Positions 22,078 through 33,191 of a stretch of 64,000 nt of DNA are shown one piece after another (position 1 is the stretch's first letter; each line of letters starts with the position of its first letter). Made by a program: the position numbers and the translations under genes. The DNA is from Laburnicola sp. R22_1 (taxonomy: Eukaryota; Ascomycota; Dothideomycetes; Pleosporales; Didymosphaeriaceae): contig JACONQ010000017.1 in assembly GCA_014281115.1 (NCBI GenBank), positions 1,736,001 through 1,800,000 on the forward strand. The letters run 5' to 3'. The notes below the pieces were generated by a model. It made no database searches. It was not told where the DNA came from and saw nothing but the letters and a program-made list of their open reading frames with translations.

Positions 22078-22396
22078 CGCGTTATACTATTAATAGTAGT
22101 ATGTTTTAGTAAAGTCTTGGCAAAAGTAAGTCGCTTAGTTAGATGAGTCGCTCGGTTGTGGAGTATGTTATATTTTTCTACTAATCTACTAATTTACCCC
22201 TAATAACTTTCTTTAATATCTCTACTAAATAGCAACTAAATTAAAACCTAAGACTACTATTAGAACTATAAAGGTCTATTACCCCTATTACAATTCTCTT
22301 TAGTCCTAAAATAGTGCTATTTACGTTAAAAATTCGCTAAAATACTCTATTTTTATGTACTTTCCTACCTATTTTTAAACCTTAAAAGGGGGGTTA

Positions 22397-22682
22397 TATA
22401 ATAGTTTTATGCTAGCCTCCTTACTAAGCACACTCTATTACCTTTTTTTACACTCTATTTCTTCTATTTATGCCTTTTACCTTTCTAAAGGCGCCTTTTC
22501 TAGTTAGTGTTAGTGTGTAGCTAGCGTAGGCCTATGCTCTATACTGCCCTTTATATAAAAAAGGGCCCCCTACGTCCCTTTCTAATCTACTATCTTAGAA
22601 TAGTCTTAATTTAACTAGCTCTTTTAACTATTCTAGCTATCCTAGAGAGGTTTGCCCTATAAGGTCGTGTACCGCCCTTATA
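22397..22682 (+). repeat. 3' LTR of element A copy 1
   Basis: 286 bp, colinear with 14576-14862. A polypurine tract (AAAAGGGGGG, about 22384-22393) lies immediately upstream. Confidence 0.9.
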
Positions 22683-22687
22683 CTCTT

Positions 22688-22965
22688 TAGAATATTAGGA
22701 GACTTTTTCTTAATAGACGCTATAGTATAGAGTGTAATAATAGTATATAATAACTATAGTTAATATTATAAAGATAATAAAAATATTATTATTATTATAA
22801 AAAGCAACTATAGAGGCCTATACGCATAAGTAAAGCGCTAATAACACTAGTATATTTTCTTTACTTACCTTGCCGCCTACTTAGCTACTTTACCTTGCTA
22901 CCCTCCTAGTTACTTTTTTAATACTCTATAGCCTTAACTACTATATAACTTTAATTTCTAAAATA
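22688..22965. other. RIP-mutated DNA upstream of the histone relic
   Basis: AT-rich stretch between the 3' LTR of element A and the histone H3-like relic. It may include the decayed promoter of that gene; no specific element is recognisable. Confidence 0.35.
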
Positions 22966-23509
22966 ATAGTATATACTAGGCTATCTAGATACTCTACACT
23001 AGTTACTAGTAAATTTTAAGTAAAAAAGAAAAAGCTACTAGCTACTAAGGCTACGCAAAAGGCGCCTTGCAAAATACTACTTACTATACTAAAGAGGAAG
23101 TATTACTAGAAGCTAGGCAGTATATTATTAATATAGCTATTTATTATATATATATTCTAATAATATATAGCTATTACACTTAGAAAAATTAAAAAGTACT
23201 AAAAGAGTATTAAGTCCCTTATTAGAAAAATGCTATTCTACTACTTTATTAAGGAAATCGCGTAAGATAATAATAAGAAAGATTTACGCTTCTAGTTTAA
23301 TACGCTAGCTACTCTCTAAAAGATAATAGAGGCTTTTCTAGTTAGAATATTTAAAGGTATTTTTATACTACTCTACTCCTACTATAAAATAAATACTAAT
23401 ACTTCTAGATACTAATATTAACGCTATTTATATAAAATAAGTTACTATATAGGCTAAGAATATATAGCTAGTAAATAGGTACTATAAGAAGTATATAGAT
23501 ACTAGATAA
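22966..23509 (+). pseudogene. Divergent histone H3-like gene relic with two introns
   Basis: Three exons (22966-23119, 23171-23356, 23409-23509) total 441 bases, 147 codons with stop. Introns are 51 bp (23120-23170, GTATAT to TATATAG) and 52 bp (23357-23408, GTATTT to TTCTAG, branch site TACTAATAC). Spliced and read with stops as Gln, the core follows H3: KLLATKA, then LGTITLRKIKKY.KS (H3 PGTVALREIRRYQKS), KSLIRK, KEIA.D, DLRF, IEAFLVRIFK, then across intron 2 DTNINAIY.K.VTI.AKNI.L (H3 DTNLCAIHAKRVTI..KDIQL). The start is ATA where ATG is expected. Many differences from H3 are C-to-T or G-to-A changes. The N-tail (M..TR.S..ST) and a C-tail longer than canonical H3 mark a variant. LRF rather than LRW argues for H3 over CENP-A. 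Non-functional now. Confidence 0.8.
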
Positions 23510-24648
23510 ATAGTAAGGTGCTTAGTTAGGTTTAATATATATATTTAATACTAAAGCTATAATTTTACTATAATAAGTAAACGTAATAATTACTACTATA
23601 ATAATAAGGATATTTTTATAGTAATTTACTATAAAAATTATATATAGCTAATAAAAATATAATTAGTTAGATTTAATATAACCTAGTCTATACAACCCTA
23701 ACCTAACCTATAGCCTATGCGACTCTAATCTAACCTATACCTATTACTAGCGTAAAATCTATAGGTAGAGATTAGGTTAGGGTTAGGATCTTACATAAGA
23801 GAACCTAACTCCAACCTAACCTATACTTATTTGCTAGCCTAACTAGGTAGAGCTTAAGAGGTTTAAGACTAATACGAAAATATACACCTTATATATTATA
23901 AAATATTAAGCTTTTTTCTTAGGCTAGTAGTTAATAGTATCTAAGCTTAAAAATCTCTAGACTTAAGTGCGTTCTATAGTCTTGTGCAAGCTTATAGCTA
24001 TTGCTATAATAAAGCTTCTAAAAAATAAGTAGCTAACCTTATATGCACTAATTGAAGCCCTTTAGAAGACCTTTAAATTTACTAACTAGAGCACACAGAA
24101 TTTACTTTAAGCTTAGTATAAAGCTTACTTTAATAAAGCTAAGCATAGAAGATAAAACTCTAAGGCTTAGTTTAAGGCTTAGCTAGTACTCTATAGTAAA
24201 TCTAAAACTTAGTTAATTTTACAAGTTAATAAAGAGCTTACTACTTATAAGATTCTTAACACTATTTTTATAAAATTTACTCTAGACTAGGCGCGTATTA
24301 TAAATTACAAGCTTATCTAAGATATAGCGCTTAGAATGCCGCTTTTTAAGCTTAATAAAGTTAGGAAAGTCTTCTTAGCACTTTTATAGAAGTATTCTAT
24401 TAAGTTTATTTATAGTAAAGAGAGCTTAGTCTTTATAACTTTTTAGGAAGTTAGTATAACTCAAGAACTAAAAATTAGAGAAGAAGTAGTAGTTATAGTA
24501 AGTAGACTTTGTATACCTATATATATAAGCTATATCTAAATAATAAGCACTACTAGCATCTACCTATATATTTATTTAAATAGAAATATTAAAATCTATA
24601 CTAAAGGCTAGCACTTAAAGGTTAATATTATATATAAAGGAGTTAAAT
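23510..24648 (+). pseudogene. Telomere-like words and an unidentified coding relic
   Basis: Telomere-like repeats occupy about 23685-23850 (listed separately). From about 24050 to 24600 one plus-strand frame reads as a basic, helical protein with only TAG/TAA breaks (for example KTFKFTN.STQNLL, ALRMPLFKLNKVRKVFLALL, ITQELKIREEVVVIVSRL). I do not recognise it. It is followed directly by repeat R2 at 24649. Confidence 0.35.
23685..23850. repeat. Degenerate telomere-like repeats, third cluster
   Basis: AACCCTAACCTAACCTATAG-type words, then the inverted GATTAGGTTAGGGTTAGGAT, then CCTAACTCCAACCTAACC. It shares the words CTATGCGACTCTAATCTAA and TTGCTAGCCTAA (variants) with 3960-4040 and 7180-7320, so all three belong to one dispersed repeat. 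Confidence 0.55.
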
Positions 24649-24783
24649 GGTTGCATTATTTATTTAGTGTTAATCACCTTTTTTAATATATTTTTTAAAT
24701 TAAGCCTGCGTAGGTTAGGATAAAAAGGCCGCTCTAGTACAGCGCCTAAAAATACAGTCTACTCCTAGTCCCTACTAACGCAA

Positions 24784-24876
24784 TAATAGTTTATAATAGT
24801 TTATAATAGTTTATAATAGTTTATAATAGTTTATAATAGTTTATAATAGTTTATAATAGTTTATAATAGTTTATAA
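24784..24876. repeat. 10-bp tandem repeat, about 9 units
   Basis: Unit TTTATAATAG repeated exactly head to tail. The matching place in R2 copy 2 (near 37566) has a single unit, so the array arose by local expansion after the copies separated. Confidence 0.95.
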
Positions 24877-25257
24877 ACTACGCACTTACTTCTATTATTT
24901 ATAAGCGCTCTAATAGCTATTAAATTTACTTAAATTATGTATAGAAAACTAACTTATTCTATTATTACTATTATTAGTAATTGCGCTATATTTGTGCGCT
25001 GCTTACGTAGTACACTTACGCAATATACTTATTATCTAACGCTATAATAATTATAAGGGTCTAACGTATCTACGTAATGCTTTTCTTCTCTAGTAACTTA
25101 TTAATAAATACCTTTTTCTCTTTTTTTTTAATCTTGCTACCCTTTATTACCGCCTTTCTAATAAGTAGTAATATAAGAAACTATAGTAGGAACTCTATAC
25201 ATCTATTATTACGCCTATAGTTACTAATCTATTACTAGCCTAACTAGTATATTAGGA

Positions 25258-26182
25258 TATTAGGAAAAGTTTTAAGTGAGTATAAGCACCTAGGGTACCT
25301 AAGCGGCTCTAAGTATGCCTATGCACGCCTACGCACTAAATACGCTTAGAGCGCACTAGTAATACTACTTTTTTCTTAGTGTATGTATACGTAAGGTTAC
25401 GTAAGAATATCTACCTATGCTATTAAAATAATGCTAATTAATTAGTAAATAAAGCTTTTTAATTAGCTAGAATTTAAAAAAGCTTAGTAAGCTGCTTACT
25501 AAGCTTTTAAAAAAAGATTTTTTAAAGTATAAAGTTAAAGTCTCTTACTAGATAGTAATTACTAGTTAATATAATAGTACTAATTACTAGCGTGTTATAT
25601 AGAACTTCTACCTTCTACCTAACTCTAAATTCTAGATTTTGTAGGTTTAAAAATAGAAAACAATTAGTTTTATAATTATTTAAAAGACTTAGATTAGACG
25701 ACAATTATTGGCTTGGCAAAGAACACTATTTTAAAAAGTTTAAACTTTAATAACTTTTTAACTACTTTAATATTATTATAACTTTTTTAAAAACTTATAT
25801 AATAATTTATTAGTACTATATTTTTATATAATAATACTACGTAATATATATAATAACTAGTAAAATAAAGAGTTCTTTATTAATTACTAACTAATTATGT
25901 AATAAAAATAGTATTGTTAAATTAAATAATTAAAGATTAGTATTTTCTCTATAAATTTATTAAATAATTAAAATTATAGCTTTACTAGTAAACAAGTTAT
26001 AAAGCTTTAAAAAATTACTTATTTAGGCTATTTGTGCACATCTGCGTAAGTCTGCGTATATCTATATATCTCTAAGCATTTTTGTGCTAGTAAATTACTT
26101 GTATAAAAATGCGCACAAATGCGTAAGTCTGCACACGTCTGCGTACAATTCGCATAGTTAAGTAGAAAAACTTTTCTAATAG
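25258..26182. mobile_element. Nested TIR element of about 925 bp inside R2
   Basis: Left end TATTAGGAAAAGTTTT and right end AAAACTTTTCTAATA are inverted repeats, and R2 copy 2 lacks the whole segment. Subterminal regions carry repeated TGCGTAAGTCTGCGTA-like and TGCGCACAAATGCG-like words (about 26030-26150) and a GCACGCCTACGCAC word on the left. Clustered subterminal motifs of this kind are typical transposase-binding sites. No transposase frame recognised. Confidence 0.6.
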
Positions 26183-26802
26183 ACTACTTTATATAGAGTA
26201 AAGTATACTTTCTACTTTCTATTAATAATATTCTAAATAGAGTAGTATTCTAGTATAAACTTAGTAATATTAGTAAGTAAATAGATCTTTAAAGTGTACT
26301 TTTAGGTGGCGTTAATAGTAGTATTAGTATTAGTATTAAGACTTAGAAAGATAATAGAAAATAGAGCAATAGTAGTAAAAGTCTCTTTTAAGGTTAACTT
26401 TAATATAAAAATAGAGTGTTAGTATACCTATAGTGTGTAAGTTTCTAGTATATATTTTATAAGTAGCACAAACCTACTAATATAGCTATTACTTTTAGTA
26501 ATCTTTAGAGATAATAGTAGAGAGAGATAGTTACAGCATTATACTAGTTATAGCGCTAGCGCTATTTTATCTTTTTCCCCCTAGCTCTAAACTAGTATAG
26601 TAAGACAGTCTTACTATATTTTATATATAGATTTTTATTAGCTAAAGTAGACGCGCTAAGCTTGCTTAGTAAGCTTAGGCTAATATACTAACCCCTTTTA
26701 TTAATACTATCTTAAAACGCTTTTCTATATTAATAATAGTAGAAGGGATAACTACTATTATTATAATATTTTTATTAGAAATCCTTTAGTCGCATAAAAA
26801 CC

Positions 26803-28635
26803 AAACTATAAAGTAGTTAAGTAGTAATAAAGGACGTAGTAGGTTAAAAGTAAGTATTATTAGTACTTAAAAAAGAGAAGGAGAAGAAGAAGACAAAGAA
26901 GATAAGAAAGTAAAGAAAGAACTATTTAAGAAAAAAACTAGAGTAGTTAAATCTTAAATCTTATGTTAGTATTAATAAATTAATATAATTATATTATACT
27001 ATTACTTAAAGTAAAATAATAAAATTTGTTTCTTGCTATTATATAGTAAATATAGTAGTGGAGACGAATTAATTAGAAATTAAAGACCATAGGTAAAGAG
27101 CACTACAATAAGTTTAGGTTACTTTATTACCTAATTTTATCTATATAAAACTTACTATAAAATTTTAGTACTTTTTAGAACTTTATAGTATATATAAGGC
27201 TACTACTTAGTAATAGGATAAAAAAGAAGGAGAAGATATTAGCTTCTAAAGAGCCTTAGGCAACTTCTTAGTATTACACTTAATACCTAGCTTAATACCT
27301 AGCTTAATAACCTTAATTACTAAAAGCTTAAACTATTTTTTTTTCTTTAAAATATAAGAGATGTTAGCTTTTAAAGAGTCTTAGATAACTTCGTAGTATT
27401 ATACTTAATACCTAGCTTAACTTATTTATTAAAACTTAAACTACTCTTTTTCTTTAAGATATAAAAGAATGATAGTAGTATGTAAAGCTATTATAAGTTC
27501 TAGTAACTTTATAGTAGGTTACTTATAAGCATGCTATAATTTTAAATAAAACTAGTAAATTTAAGTTACTCTATACTAGTATTTACACTTTTAGGCTAAC
27601 CTTATATAAGTTTAGTATAATAAGGCTTTACTAAATATTAAATACTAAGTATAAACTTTAAACTAAAATAGCTAATAAGGTTAATAATTATTATCGACTA
27701 GAACTAATAATAGTTCTACCCTCTTTATTAAGAAAAAAAGGTACTACTAAGAGAATAGAAAAATAAAATAAAAGAGTATAGGGGTTAAAAATAGTAGTCT
27801 AATTAGTAGATTACTTACCTACTAGTACTTAAATAACTCTACCCTCTTTATTTTAAAATAACTCTTATAAGAAGGCATAAGAGGTTAAGAATAGTAGCCT
27901 AATTAGTAGGTTACTTACATACTAGTTTTTAAATAACTTTATCCTCTTTATTTTAGAATAACTCTGTCTTTTGTTATATTTATATTATTACTTTAATAGC
28001 TATAGCTATATAAAAATAAGTTTAAATTATATTTTTATCCTTATTAAAGTATAGTTAATATCTATAGTAGGGGTAGCTATAAGATAGTTAAGAATATAAG
28101 TATAAAGTATATTTACCTTTCTAGTTTAATATAAATTTAATTTTAGTAGTATATAAACTACTTTAAAAGGAATGTACTAGGCCTATAGAATTAATTTAAA
28201 TAGTAATAATAAGTAGCTTACGCTTCAAATAAATATAAAAAGTATTTTTAGCTCTTTATCTTTATCTTTATATATATCTACTACTACTAATAAGGATAAT
28301 AAAGCTAATATAGCTCTCTACCTCTTTGCTAATAAGTAAAGCCTTAATAGTAATAGTTTTAATAGTATTTTTATTTTATTGGTAGTATACTACTAGTAAG
28401 AAAAAGGTTAGATAAAACTATATTTACTTATAACTAAATAAATATTAGCTAGCCTACTAGTAGCACTATATTTTTATTACTTATCTTTATTACTATTTAA
28501 CCCTTTTATTATTTACTAATATATTTACTACTATGTAGTATAATCTTAGTACTAAGTTAGGCTAAAACTAGTAAACTATAAGTATATTAAGCTATACTTT
28601 CGTTTACTTTTATTTATTTTTAGTTTATAAACTTT
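26803..28635. other. RIP-mutated DNA with local duplications
   Basis: Contains a purine-rich Lys/Glu-coding-like tract (about 26860-26945), a duplicated segment of about 125 bp (27235-27480) and another of about 115 bp (27700-27970, with AGTAGGTTACTTACATACTAG-type words cut to variants). No recognisable domain. Confidence 0.4.
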
Positions 28636-28760
28636 ATGTGGCGTTATTTTATCTACCTAGGGGTAGGACGATAAAGGCTTTTATCTCAAATAACATGACA
28701 AAAAAAGCAGAGCCCTCTGCTTAGTAATTAAAAAAGGCGTAACAAGATAATAATGAAAAA
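28636..28760 (+). repeat. GTGGCG-family terminal repeat (end 1)
   Basis: ATGTGGCGTTATTTTATC followed by CTACCTAGGGGTAGGACG and a CAGAGCCCTCTGCTTAG stretch. It is one of twelve copies in the window. Confidence 0.8.
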
Positions 28761-29114
28761 AGTATAAACTTTATATAGGTTAGGTTTATATACTATATTA
28801 ATAATAACTTTATAATTTTAGTGAGTACTACTTACTAAGAAGGCACTAGACTAGATAGTAAATATTATCTAATATGGGATGCTAGACTATATAGGATATT
28901 TAGACTAACTCTAAATATTTAAACTAAACTAAACTAGATTATAATCTTTTTATGAAGTTTTCTATAAAAAGATTTCTTTATAAGAGTTTCTAAGAGTTCT
29001 TTTAGTTACTTTTATACTTACTACTTTTAAATATATAGTTATAGTTTAAAACTATAAAGTCTACTCTTAAAGTAGTTTAACTAGTATATTTAATTTTATA
29101 AAAGTTAAAAGTAT

Positions 29115-30480
29115 ATAAAAGAAGACTTCGCGCAGTCTTAGTACATAATATAACACTATTATAGAAAGCTATAGGGGTACTATAAAAACGCTTTAAAATA
29201 AGGTAAAGTAGTAAGATAGGTTTAGCTATTTAGGAACTATTTATAAGTATATGCAAATTAGCTAGCTCTTTATAGAGTTAATTACAAGCTATATTATAGT
29301 CTATAGGTACTAAAGTTAATAATAATATAACGCGTAGTTGCCTACGCAGTATAAAATTAGTAACTAGATTAAGTATTTATCTATTTACTATATAATATAT
29401 TTAATTGTTGCATAAGACCTTAAGGTTACAATCTAGTATAGTTATTCCTTAATCTATTAATCCACTTTCTACTAGATGTGCGGTTAGACGCCTATATATA
29501 TATAATAAGTAGAATAACCCTAAAGTTAAGTAGGATAATGCAAATAATAAGTAGAATAATCCTAAAGTTAAGTAGGATAATGCAAATAATAAGTAGTACT
29601 ACGCTAATAATAAGCTATATAATAATAATATATATATATATATAGGACTGCTATTACAAAGATTAAATATCTATTATTTTTATAGAATATATAGTAGTAT
29701 AGTATAAGTTGTATAGTAAATAGATTTCTATAGCTAGTTTATCTTATTATAGTATCTAGTAATACCTAAGTGCTCTAGAGGCTATAAATTTTAACTTGTA
29801 GCTCTCTCTCTACTAGTTTAGCTGCCTAGTCCTTAGCTATATTAGAGATAGTTAGCGCTGTTAGCAAGTAAGAGGTAAGGTTTAATTAGATTTAGAAGTA
29901 ATATAGTAGCAAAAGATATAAAAGAAATGTCTAGTATAATTTAGAATAGCTAGTAGTTTTCTGTAAAGAAAAAAATATAGATAATAATTACTAAATACGT
30001 AGGGCATATATAGGTACACGCTTATCCTAAAGAATTTTTATAAGAGATAGGTAGAGTAATAGCTAGATATCTAGAGATTAATAGGTTATTAGTAAAGGAT
30101 AGTAGAGTGCTATTTAGTAGTAGGAGTAGGGAGCGCGCGCGTAATTTGTTATATATTATAGTAGTAAAGTAGGAGTCTAAGTTATTAATTATATAGTAAG
30201 GTAGTAAGAAAAGGTAGAGTCTATTATCTAGTAAAGTAGTAGACAGGCAAGTAAGTTAGAGTGTTATTATTATGAGTTTGTTTGTTATCTTAAAAGCTAG
30301 AAGAAGAAATGTTAGTAAAATTTTAACGTACTCTAGTTCTAGGGCTTAGCGCTTATATATAATATTATATTATATAGGCGCTAGTAACGTAATAAAAAAA
30401 CGCAGTAATTAAACGTAGTGGGGCTACTTAAAAACGAATAAGTGGAGGCAGTGTATTCTTCTATCTAGGAAGGAAAAGTT
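29115..30480 (+). pseudogene. Repeat R4, copy a, coding relic on the plus strand
   Basis: Reverse-complement homologue of 34845-36030. Heavily RIP-mutated; it carries the same coding trace described for copy b. A 41-bp tandem duplication (AAGTAGAATAACCCTAAAG...) at 29504-29590 is private to this copy. Confidence 0.55.
29504..29590. repeat. About 41-bp tandem duplication
   Basis: Two near-identical units containing CCTAAAGTTAAGTAGGATAA, with a third partial unit after them. Confidence 0.8.
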
Positions 30481-30949
30481 AAAAGTATTAGTTCTTTAGT
30501 TAATACTACTATAGTAAAGCCTATTATTATTAGAGATAACTCTATAGTAGTTCTATTTAGGTGTATATATGTAGTTATAGGTTATAATATCTAAAGGCCT
30601 ACTTATACTATAGCTCTATATACTAGACTAAATACTTTTAGTTTAAAAAAGTTTTATAATTACTTTATATTACTAATATAACTAAGTTATATTTAAAAAC
30701 TAATTAATATACCTATTAGTTCTATTAGCACTTTATTAATATTCTAAAAGGTATTATTACTATATATAATTTAAGTAAATAACTTATATAGTAAATTTAT
30801 TACTAGAATAACTAATATTAATTACTATATACTATAGTATATAGTAGTAATAATATATATAAAACTGCGCTAATATACTCCCCTACTATATATTTTATAC
30901 TACTAAGAATAATATATATATATATAAATAAAATTATATATATTATTTT

Positions 30950-32345
30950 ATGTGGCGTTAATTTATCTACCTAGGAGTAGGACGACAAAGGCTTTCATGT
31001 TAAATAATATAACAATAAATGCAGAGCCCCCTGCTTAGTAATTAAAAAGAGCGTGAAAAGAGATTTATAAAAATCATATTATTATATATAATATAAATAC
31101 TTCTAATTAACTTAAGACTTTTTAGAACTTTGAGAAAAGGTTTACTATAAATAGTTAATAAACTAGTTTATAGTGCGCTATACTATAGTAATATAAGTAC
31201 TTTTTAACTAGAGCTACTAAATAGTTTAGAACTTTTTAGGACTTTTTAGAACTTTTTAGGACTTTTTAAGTATGTATAAAAAGTAAATATTAAAAAGAAA
31301 TTAGTTAGCTATATATAGTAGTAAAAGTAAATTTATATTTACGTTATAATTAGTATATATACTAGTAGCTATAGTAAATATATATAACTTTTTAAAACAA
31401 TTAGACTTATCTAAACTACTAATAATACTACTAACTACACTTATATATATACTATAGCGCTCTTTTTTATAGTAGTACGCTAGCTATATAGCTAGCAGCT
31501 AAATAATGTATAGTTACTATTACTATTATTATTACTTAAGGTGCTTTTTAGAATAGCTTTATATATAACTATAAGTAAATTAGACCTAATAGTAGTAGCT
31601 AAACTTATTATAATAGACGTAGTTAAATAGATAATATTTAATAATATAATAATATATATATATTAGCTATTATATATCTAAATTTATATTTACGTTATAA
31701 TTAGTATACATACTCGTAGCTATAGTAAATATATATAACTTTTAAAACAATTAGACTTATCTAAACTACTAATAATACTACTAACTACACTTATATATAT
31801 ACTATAGCGCTCTTTTTATAGTAGTACGCTAGCTATATAGCTAGCAGCTAAATAATTTATAGTTACTACTACTATTATTATTACTTAAGGTGCTTTTTTA
31901 GAATAGCTTTATATATAACTATAAGTAAATTAGACCTAATAGTAGTAGCTAAACTTATTATAATAGAAGTAGTTAAATAGATAATATTTAATAATATAAT
32001 AATATATATATATATTAGCTATTATATATCTAACGAAAATATAGTTACCTATTTAAAATAAATAGCTAACTATACATATAGTAACTTATAGTAGTAAGGT
32101 AGTATAGTATTATAAAATATAGTTAAATAAAGTTTTAACCGTGACCTCTTCGTGAAAATTTTGCTTATAGAAGCCTCGCGCTAAGACTGCCAAGCTCGCT
32201 TAGCAGTTTGAATGCGCATTTTTATGACTACATTTTTACGCTCTTTTTAATTACTAAGTAGGAGGCTCTACTTTTCTTATTATGTTATTTAAGATAAAAG
32301 CCTTTATTATTTTATATCTAGATAGATAATTTAACAATATATAGT
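30950..32345. mobile_element. Smaller GTGGCG-ended element nested in 28636-34348
   Basis: Left end TATGTGGCGTTAATTTATC at 30950; the facing right end is degraded (GATAATTTAACAATA, about 32345). Inner sequences include the palindrome-like GCTCGCTTAGCAG found in other family copies. The interior is a 351-bp tandem duplication and has no coding trace. Confidence 0.5.
31329..32033. repeat. Direct tandem duplication of about 351 bp
   Basis: Units 31329-31679 and 31680-32033 are nearly identical, differing at only a handful of bases. Both begin AAATTTATATTTACGTTATA and include AGCGCTCTTTTTTATAGTAG. In DNA this mutated, near identity means the duplication is younger than most of the RIP. Confidence 0.92.
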
Positions 32346-32406
32346 TAAATACAGTATTAGTAATACTTATAGCTAATACCTAAGCCTATTATAACTACTG
32401 TACTAC

Positions 32407-32668
<262 letters not shown>

Positions 32669-32989
32669 ATAGCTACTACTAAAGCTACTACTACTAAAGC
32701 CTATATAACTATTTAATCTATTAGATATTATAGTAATAGTACTAACTTTAATAACTATTTTTATCTCTATTTTACTTAGCCTTTTTATAAAATTAAAAAC
32801 TTTAGAGTCTATATATAATACTAATATACTATAGTAGGTGTTACTTTTCTTCCTCCTACTAAAGTTCTTTAGAGCTAAAGAAAGAAAAAATAAAAAAATA
32901 AAAAATAAAGTACTACTTAACCCTTTATAACTCTTTTTTAATCGCGGATTTTACATTGCGCGTAGGTAACTACGCGTTATATTATTAAC

Positions 32990-33190
32990 TTTAGTACCTA
33001 GTATATTTTGTAATTAACTACCTTTAGTATAAGGGGCTAATTTACACGTGCTAATAAATAGTCCCTAGCTTTCTAACCTATCTCTAAGCTGCTTTACCTT
33101 TTTAATACGTTGTTAGCATATTTATAGCTTTCCCTTACAGTGTTATACTATATACTAAAAGGTCTGCGATATTTCTCTTCCTAATAACTT
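32990..33190 (-). pseudogene. Fragment of repeat R4 (5' part of its coding relic)
   Basis: Matches 35885-36020 and 42130-42320 in the same orientation, including AGCTTTCYCTTACAG and GGTCTGCGATATTTCTCTT. Cut off on the right by element U at about 33192. Confidence 0.55.
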
Positions 33191-33191
33191 T

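Larger units (their letters stand above)
19719..22168 (-). mobile_element. pogo/Fot1-like DNA transposon, second family, nested in element A
   Basis: TIRs of about 70 bp: left begins ACGTACTCTATAACTAAG at 19719, right ends GGAGTATGT at 22168. They share AACTAAGCGACTTACTTTTG and are flanked by TA at 19717-19718 and 22169-22170. It differs in TIR and protein from the 1864-bp family. The 2450-bp length is explained by a roughly 560-bp mitochondrial insertion between the transposase stop and the left TIR. RIP damage is milder than in its host. Confidence 0.88.
14576..22682 (+). mobile_element. LTR retrotransposon 'A', copy 1: Gag-protease only, with nested pogo/Fot1
   Basis: LTRs at 14576-14862 and 22397-22682 (287 and 286 bp) begin TGTAACAG/TATAATAG and end CCCTTATA (from TG...CA by RIP). 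Flanks CCCTT (14571-14575) and CTCTT (22683-22687) look like a 5-bp duplication with one transition. Order: 5' LTR, leader with about 100-bp tandem repeats, Gag relic, aspartic protease relic, unrecognised 3' tail, a polypurine tract (AAAAGGGGGG) just before the 3' LTR. Without the nested 2450-bp pogo element the length is about 5.65 kb. I find no reverse transcriptase or integrase motif, so it was probably non-autonomous. A second copy is at 44328-59954. Confidence 0.85.
24649..26802. mobile_element. Repeat R2, copy 1, with an internal TIR element
   Basis: Starts GGTTGCATTATTTATTTAG and ends TCGCATAAAAACC. Colinear with 37421-38570 over both halves, with a 10-bp tandem expansion (24784-24876) and a nested element (25258-26182) absent from copy 2. 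No coding region recognised. No clear target duplication around this copy. Confidence 0.7.

Noticed and set aside
22966..23509. Centromeric H3 (CENP-A) as the identity of the histone relic
   Set aside because: The residue after DLR is Phe, as in canonical H3, rather than the Trp usual in CENP-A, and the tail has an H3-like KLLATKA. One extra residue in the loop before DLRF keeps the question slightly open.
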